From the NCBI GenBank assembly GCA_023439185.1, contig JAEXOR010000011.1, positions 62,001 through 126,000 on the forward strand: 64,000 bases of DNA. Direction: 5' to 3'. Below are positions 59,638 to 64,000 of this stretch, one piece after another (position 1 is the stretch's first letter; the number at the start of each line of letters is the position of its first letter). The stretch is from Bacillota bacterium (GTDB taxonomy: Bacteria; Bacillota; Desulfotomaculia; Desulfotomaculales; Desulfallaceae). Both the position numbers and the translations under genes were made by a program. The notes under the pieces were generated by a model. It had not been told where the DNA came from. It did not search any database and saw only the letters and a program-made list of their open reading frames with translations.

Positions 59638-61293
59638 TTACCGCTTAAGGTTGTAACCATACTTTTCCCGGTCCCAGGTATCCGGCGTAACCCCTTCGTC
59701 GCGCAGCTTGTATTTCTCCACCCGAAGCACAACGTTTTTAGGCAGCTCGGCCATCAAGCGAACATATCTGGGCACCATGAAATAGGCCATTTGCTCTTCA
59801 CAAAAAGCAATCAAATCTTCCGGTAAAAGGGTATGTCCCGGTTTAAGCACCACGCTGACCATGATTTCGTCATCTTCCGCCAATTCAGATTTTACTCCGT
59901 ATAAGGCGGATTCCAGTACAGCCGGATGCGAGTTAATCACCCTTTCCACTTCAAAGGATGAGACATTCTCTCCACGGCGTCTTAACGCGTCTTTTTTCCG
60001 ATCTACAAAATGAAGGTAACCATCCTCATCAAGGCGTCCGGCATCGCCGGTGTGGAACCATAAATCCCTCCAGGCTTCAATTGTTTGAGCCGGCATTTTG
60101 TAGTATTCGAGCATCATCGAATACGGCTTCAAGGGTCGAAACAGAATTTCACCAGGCGTATTTATGCCGACCTCTATACCATCGTCATCGACGATTTTGA
60201 CGGCATGGCCCGGATTTACCCTGCCACAGGTACCGATTTTACGGTCTGAAAGCCGGTTAATCGCAGCGGTACCAAGCTCGGTGGAACCGTAGAACTCCAT
60301 AATTTTGACTCCGAACCGCGGCTCAAACGCCGCACATAGCTTTTCTGAGGCCGGCCCGCCCAGAACCACCCGCAGCGGGTTATCGGCATCGTCAGGACCG
60401 GGTTCAGCCAGAAGAAGAATCGGCAGTCGGGCTCCGCCGCCGGCGCTGTAAGTGCAGCCGTAGCGTTTTATATCCGCCCAGTATTTGCTCGCGGAAAATT
60501 TCCTTGTCAGCATCACCTTTGCACCTCTTAACAAGGCCAGATTAATACCGGCATGCCAGGCGTGGGCGTGGAAAAGCGGGCTGGGAATGTAAATACAGTC
60601 GTTCTCATTCACATTTTCATCTAAAATCCATTTATAAAAGTTCTCTGCCATACAGTATAGAAGGTTTTGTGGCAGCAAAACCCCTTTTGACAACCCGGTG
60701 GTTCCCGAGGTGTATAAAATCAAGAACGGATCTGATAAAATGACGTCTGCAGGCTGATATTTTCCGTCATTACTAATGATCTCAGTCCATTTCAGCACTT
60801 GCTTGCCCAAAGCCCTGATTTGGTCTTCGACCATGGCCGCGCTCACATTGCTGACATCCGCATCCGGCTCTCCACCGTCCCCTTCCAACACCACCACAGA
60901 TTTGACTTTGGCTGTTTTTTGCAACACCGGACCCAACCGATCAATGAAATTGCTGTGCATAACCAATACGCCGGCGTCTGAATGATCAACCATGTAGGTC
61001 ATTATTTCGCCCTTATGGAAGATATTAATCGGCACCGCAACGGCTCCCAGCTTGGACAAGCCAAACATCAGGAAAATTGCTTCAGGGCAGTTATCCATCA
61101 CAAAGGCCACTTTGTCTCCTTTGACAATCCCTATCTTCTGCAGACCGCCGGCGACCCGGTTGGCCGACTCATTCATTTCCTTAAAGCTGTACTCTTGCTC
61201 CTCGTAATACATGTAGGTAGATTCATTGTATCTTGCCGCTTGACGTTCAAGAAGACGGTGCATTACTCTTTCCCGGGCGTTATCCTGAGTCAT
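59638..61293 (-). CDS. AMP-forming acyl-CoA ligase (second)
   Basis: The 551-aa adenylate-forming enzyme activates a carboxylic acid with ATP and CoA. It has YTSGTTGLSKGVLLPQ (A3), YGSTELGTAAINRLSD (A5), FHTGDAGRLDEDGYLHFVDR (A7/A8) and LPKNVVLRVEKYKLRD (A10 region, with the catalytic lysine KYKL). It resembles the CaiC/crotonobetaine and fatty-acid ligase group. The start is ATG at 61293, with GGGGAGG 7 bases upstream. It lies downstream of the acyl-CoA dehydrogenase by 22 bp, so its product is a probable substrate of that enzyme. Confidence 0.9.
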   Translation of the reverse strand: MTQDNARERVMHRLLERQAARYNESTYMYYEEQEYSFKEMNESANRVAGGLQKIGIVKGDKVAFVMDNCPEAIFLMFGLSKLGAVAVPINIFHKGEIMTYMVDHSDAGVLVMHSNFIDRLGPVLQKTAKVKSVVVLEGDGGEPDADVSNVSAAMVEDQIRALGKQVLKWTEIISNDGKYQPADVILSDPFLILYTSGTTGLSKGVLLPQNLLYCMAENFYKWILDENVNENDCIYIPSPLFHAHAWHAGINLALLRGAKVMLTRKFSASKYWADIKRYGCTYSAGGGARLPILLLAEPGPDDADNPLRVVLGGPASEKLCAAFEPRFGVKIMEFYGSTELGTAAINRLSDRKIGTCGRVNPGHAVKIVDDDGIEVGINTPGEILFRPLKPYSMMLEYYKMPAQTIEAWRDLWFHTGDAGRLDEDGYLHFVDRKKDALRRRGENVSSFEVERVINSHPAVLESALYGVKSELAEDDEIMVSVVLKPGHTLLPEDLIAFCEEQMAYFMVPRYVRLMAELPKNVVLRVEKYKLRDEGVTPDTWDREKYGYNLKR

Positions 61294-61315
61294 CAACAAA
61301 CCTCCCCTGGCAACT

Positions 61316-62491
61316 TTACCTTTGGCCATATAACTCCCTGAATGATCTCTTATCACCCAACAATTCACGGGCAATAATCAACCGCTGAATTTGATTGGTT
61401 CCTTCATAAATCTGGGTAATCTTGACGTTGCGCATAATTCTCTCCACCGGATAGTCACGCATAAATCCATACCCGCCGAAAATCTGCACCGCGTCCACGC
61501 CCGCCTGCATCGCAATGTCAGTGGCCAGGGTTTTGGCCATGGAGCCGTACATGGCGTACGGCCGGTCGTTGTCACGCAACCAGGCCGCATAGTAGGTCAA
61601 AAGCCGGGCCGACTCCAGATTAATCGCCATATCCGCGATCATCCCCTGTACGAGTTGGAAACTGCCGATATTCCGGCCAAATTGAACGCGCTCCCTGGCA
61701 TACCTGACCGATTCATCAAGGGCCGCCTGTGCCTGGCCCAGCGCCTGGGCCGCCGTGACCACCCGCCCGGTAGCCAGACTCCTCAGTGACGCGCTTAATC
61801 CCTTACCCTCTTCTCCCATCATGTTGGCAGCCGGGATCCGGCAGTCGTCAAAGGCCAGCGTACGGGTGGTGGACCCCCGGAAGCCAAGTTTATCTTCTTT
61901 ATTGCCCATGATGTAACCAGGCCTGTCTTTTTCAATTAAAAAAGAACTGATGGCGCTTTTCCCGCTCTCACTGGGCACTTTGGCCACAACAATTGTAAAT
62001 TCCGCCTCGCCCGCCTGGGTTACGAAACACTTCTCGCCGTTGAGAACGTATTCCCCATTTTCCAGGCGCGCGGTGGTTTTCAGCGAGGCCACGTCCGAAC
62101 CGGCATTGGGCTCGGTCTGCGCGAAAGAACCCACTATTTCACCATCGATAATTCGGCTCAGATACAAGTCCCGATGCTCTTTTTTACCGTCATTAACCAG
62201 TTTGCGAATTATCGCCCAATTGGATACAATGTTTGCCGCGGATGAAAAATCGTACCGGGCCAACTCCTCGACCACCAGGGTTTGAGTGAGCAAGCTGTCA
62301 ACACCCGCTCCGCCGTATTCTTCCGGACCAGTCAGGCCCGTAATTCCCATATCGGCCAATTTGCCCCAGGCTTCCCAGGAGAATCCGCCTTGATCGTCTA
62401 TTTCCCGCACCATCGGAGCCAGTTCTTCCCGGGCGAAATTGCCGACATTGATCTTTAATAGCTGCTGTTCCTCAGTTAGATTGAAGTCCAT
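61316..62491 (-). CDS. Acyl-CoA dehydrogenase
   Basis: This flavoprotein introduces a double bond into an acyl-CoA and passes electrons to ETF. The 391-aa protein has the family's N-terminal helical domain (about 1-115), the beta-barrel with [20 protein letters not shown], and the C-terminal FAD-binding part with [20 protein letters not shown] and the catalytic glutamate in [15 protein letters not shown] (near residue 368). The catalytic residue position fits the short-chain, glutaryl- and benzylsuccinyl-CoA type enzymes. It follows the SDR pair by 17 bp, supporting a shared beta-oxidation-like route. GGAGG precedes the ATG. Confidence 0.93.
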   Translation of the reverse strand: MDFNLTEEQQLLKINVGNFAREELAPMVREIDDQGGFSWEAWGKLADMGITGLTGPEEYGGAGVDSLLTQTLVVEELARYDFSSAANIVSNWAIIRKLVNDGKKEHRDLYLSRIIDGEIVGSFAQTEPNAGSDVASLKTTARLENGEYVLNGEKCFVTQAGEAEFTIVVAKVPSESGKSAISSFLIEKDRPGYIMGNKEDKLGFRGSTTRTLAFDDCRIPAANMMGEEGKGLSASLRSLATGRVVTAAQALGQAQAALDESVRYARERVQFGRNIGSFQLVQGMIADMAINLESARLLTYYAAWLRDNDRPYAMYGSMAKTLATDIAMQAGVDAVQIFGGYGFMRDYPVERIMRNVKITQIYEGTNQIQRLIIARELLGDKRSFRELYGQR

Positions 62492-62508
62492 ACATCAAAC
62501 CTCCGTTA

Positions 62509-63309
62509 TTAAATGCCCATTTTCGCCTCGTCGCCTGGAAGCTCCATCGGGCGAAAAGACCAGGGAGCCGGTTTCTGGCTAATCATCAGCTCCGCGCCAT
62601 TGATGCCCTTCGCCTGTTCACTGGCCAGAAATGCAATGCCGTCAGCTAACTCTTCCGGATCCTGCAGCCGCCCCATCACATTGCGGGCGATAATGCGCGT
62701 TCTGGCTTCCTCGGTAAGTCCCGCCGTGGCAGGCGTATTAACCAGGCCGGGGAAAACAACATTGCTGGTAACCCCCATCCGCGCATATTCCAGTGATAAC
62801 GACCTGGCGAAACCAATCAGGCCCATCTTGCTGGATGAATAGGAGCACTGCCCGTATCCGCCGTCCATCCCCGCTCTTGAGGAAACAAAGATGTACCGGC
62901 CGAATTTGCGCTCCACCATTGAATCTATGGTCTCTTTGACGCAGTAAAAGCAACCGGACAGATTGACTTTGATCTCTCTGGTCCATTTCTCAAGGGGCAT
63001 CTTTTCGATAGTTGCCTGGTTATCTGTAATAGCGGCCACACAGGCTACAATGTCAACCGGTCCCAACTCGGCTTTGGCCTTATCCATGGCCGCTTTAACG
63101 CTGGTGTATTCGGCCAGGTTAACTGAACATGCTACAGCTTTGCCGCCCATATCACGGATCATCTGCGCGGTTTCTTCCGCCGCCTCGGCAAGAATATCGA
63201 AAACAGCTACTTGAGCCCCTTCAGCCGCTAAAACCTGACAAACAGAGCGTCCAATCCCTCTGGCTCCGCCGGTTACCACCGCGGTTTTGCCGGACAATTT
63301 TAAATCCAT
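62509..63309 (-). CDS. Short-chain dehydrogenase/reductase, catalytically intact
   Basis: The 266-aa SDR oxidises a hydroxyl group with NAD(P). It has the classical cofactor motif TGGARGIGRS, the NNAG-like position VAAITDN, the structural Asn in IKVNLSGCF, the catalytic Ser in FVSSRAGMDGG and the YSSSK catalytic Tyr/Lys. The C-terminal end (SQKPAPWSFRPMELPGDEAK) extends beyond usual SDRs. GGGAGG lies 9 bases before the ATG at 63309. It is paired, 52 bp downstream, with a degenerate SDR that lacks all four tetrad residues, as in the BbsC/BbsD complex of toluene degraders. Substrate is inferred only as a beta-hydroxyacyl-CoA. Confidence 0.93.
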   Translation of the reverse strand: MDLKLSGKTAVVTGGARGIGRSVCQVLAAEGAQVAVFDILAEAAEETAQMIRDMGGKAVACSVNLAEYTSVKAAMDKAKAELGPVDIVACVAAITDNQATIEKMPLEKWTREIKVNLSGCFYCVKETIDSMVERKFGRYIFVSSRAGMDGGYGQCSYSSSKMGLIGFARSLSLEYARMGVTSNVVFPGLVNTPATAGLTEEARTRIIARNVMGRLQDPEELADGIAFLASEQAKGINGAELMISQKPAPWSFRPMELPGDEAKMGI

Positions 63310-63361
63310 TATTTAAAACCTCCCGAATAAAATCGATTTTGTAACTTCCCGAAAGCTTACT

Positions 63362-64000
63362 TTAGAATACAAACAGCTCGTTGCCCATGGTCACGTCAAC
63401 CTCGGCGCCGGTGATGCCCTGCGCATAATCGCTGCAAAGAAAGGCGATAATATTGGCAATTTCCGCCGGCTCCTGCAGCCGCTTGGTCAGGCCTTTGTTG
63501 AGCAGTTTATCCTGAATTGCTTCCGGAAGAGCCCGGTAAGCAGGCGTATCAACCAAACCGGGTAAAAGGATATTGCAGGTGACGTTCGCCCGGGCATACT
63601 CCAATGCCGCCGTTTTCGTCAAACCAAACAACCCTGCCATCGCCGCGATATGGGCGCTCTGTCCGTAAGCGCCGCTGGTTACCGCCCGGTTCGAAATAGT
63701 AATTATTCTGCCCCACTTGCGCGCTTTCATCGTTGGACCCGTTGCCTTGATGCAATGGAAGGCGCCGGACAATGTGTAGTCTAACTCATGATCCCAGGTT
63801 TCCGTACTCGTCTGTCTGACAGTTCCGAAAGTATCATATTTGCCATCGGCGAATACCATAATATCCACCGGCCCCAAATCAGCGGCAACCTTTTCAAACG
63901 CCGTTTTTACGTTTTCAAAATCGGCAATGTTCACCCGGGCCGCCGTCGCTTGACCCTGAATCTCATTAACTGTTGCTTCCGCAGCCTCGATATTTTGGTC
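63362..64000 (-). CDS. SDR-family protein lacking the catalytic tetrad (5' end outside window)
   Basis: The frame continues past the window edge, so only about 212 C-terminal residues are visible (the GTG at 63934 is internal). The fold is SDR-like (VKTAFEKVAADLGPVDIMVF, SGAFHCIKATGPTMKARKWG, CNILLPGLVDTPAY, QEPAEIANIIAFLCSDYAQG). Aligned with its intact neighbour, the catalytic Asn, Ser, Tyr and Lys are replaced by Thr, Asn, His and Met (LDYTLSG, TISNRAVTSG, QSAHIAAMAG). It is therefore probably a non-catalytic subunit of a hetero-oligomer. The gene precedes the intact SDR on the same strand. Confidence 0.88.
   Translation of the reverse strand, partial: DQNIEAAEATVNEIQGQATAARVNIADFENVKTAFEKVAADLGPVDIMVFADGKYDTFGTVRQTSTETWDHELDYTLSGAFHCIKATGPTMKARKWGRIITISNRAVTSGAYGQSAHIAAMAGLFGLTKTAALEYARANVTCNILLPGLVDTPAYRALPEAIQDKLLNKGLTKRLQEPAEIANIIAFLCSDYAQGITGAEVDVTMGNELFVF

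Overview
The window is a chromosomal segment of a GC-rich, endospore-forming anaerobe of the Firmicutes, most like the Desulfotomaculum/Pelotomaculum group (Peptococcaceae sensu lato). Support comes from an alpha/beta-type small acid-soluble spore protein with a sigma-G-type promoter, a Clostridia-type division/PASTA-kinase cluster, the DapL route to lysine/diaminopimelate, RemA, RqcH, and a syntroph-like set of CoA ligases, acyl-CoA dehydrogenase and indolepyruvate:ferredoxin oxidoreductase. No rRNA, tRNA, CRISPR array, prophage or intact insertion sequence was seen. The taxonomic call is inference from gene content.

Layout. 1-3.6 kb: the 3' part of a glycine-betaine binding protein gene, a HicAB toxin-antitoxin pair with a palindromic operator inside its promoter, a C-terminal scrap of an ABC ATPase gene, an unknown membrane protein, and a GntR/coiled-coil/RCK_C regulator resembling the c-di-AMP receptor BusR, which elsewhere controls betaine uptake. 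3.6-26.2 kb, almost all on the minus strand: one long housekeeping run, transcribed from yicC down to busR: yicC-remA-gmk-rpoZ-coaBC-cysK, then priA-def-fmt-DUF116-rsmB-rlmN-fhaA-fhaB-prpC-ftsW-pbpA-prkC-rsgA-rpe, then a small zinc-ribbon protein, cheW and a CBS-ACT protein. A plus-strand pstB-phoU pair interrupts it, preceded by Pho-box-like repeats.

26.4-41.4 kb: a secreted copper-amine-oxidase-N-domain protein, a long REP-like hairpin, a second unrelated HicAB pair, dapF-dapL-aspC, a P-type calcium ATPase, a PAS-GGDEF-EAL protein, a heptad-repeat coiled-coil protein with a small partner, rqcH, and the spore protein gene.

41.4-64 kb, all on the minus strand: an accessory catabolic region. 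A sigma-54 activator (48098-49546) lies upstream of a -24/-12 promoter that should drive an acyl-CoA ligase, two 2-hydroxyacyl-CoA dehydratase/benzoyl-CoA-reductase-type subunits and iorA-iorB. Upstream of it are a TetR regulator, a TAXI-TRAP transporter, a soluble chemoreceptor-like protein, an MFS carrier, an MmgE/PrpD protein, an ADP-forming and an AMP-forming CoA ligase, an acyl-CoA dehydrogenase and two short-chain dehydrogenases. The last of these, cut by the window edge, has lost all four catalytic-tetrad residues, as in a BbsC-like pseudo-subunit beside an intact BbsD-like partner. Together these genes look built to import one or more carboxylic acids, activate them to CoA thioesters and oxidise them; the substrate is not evident from sequence.
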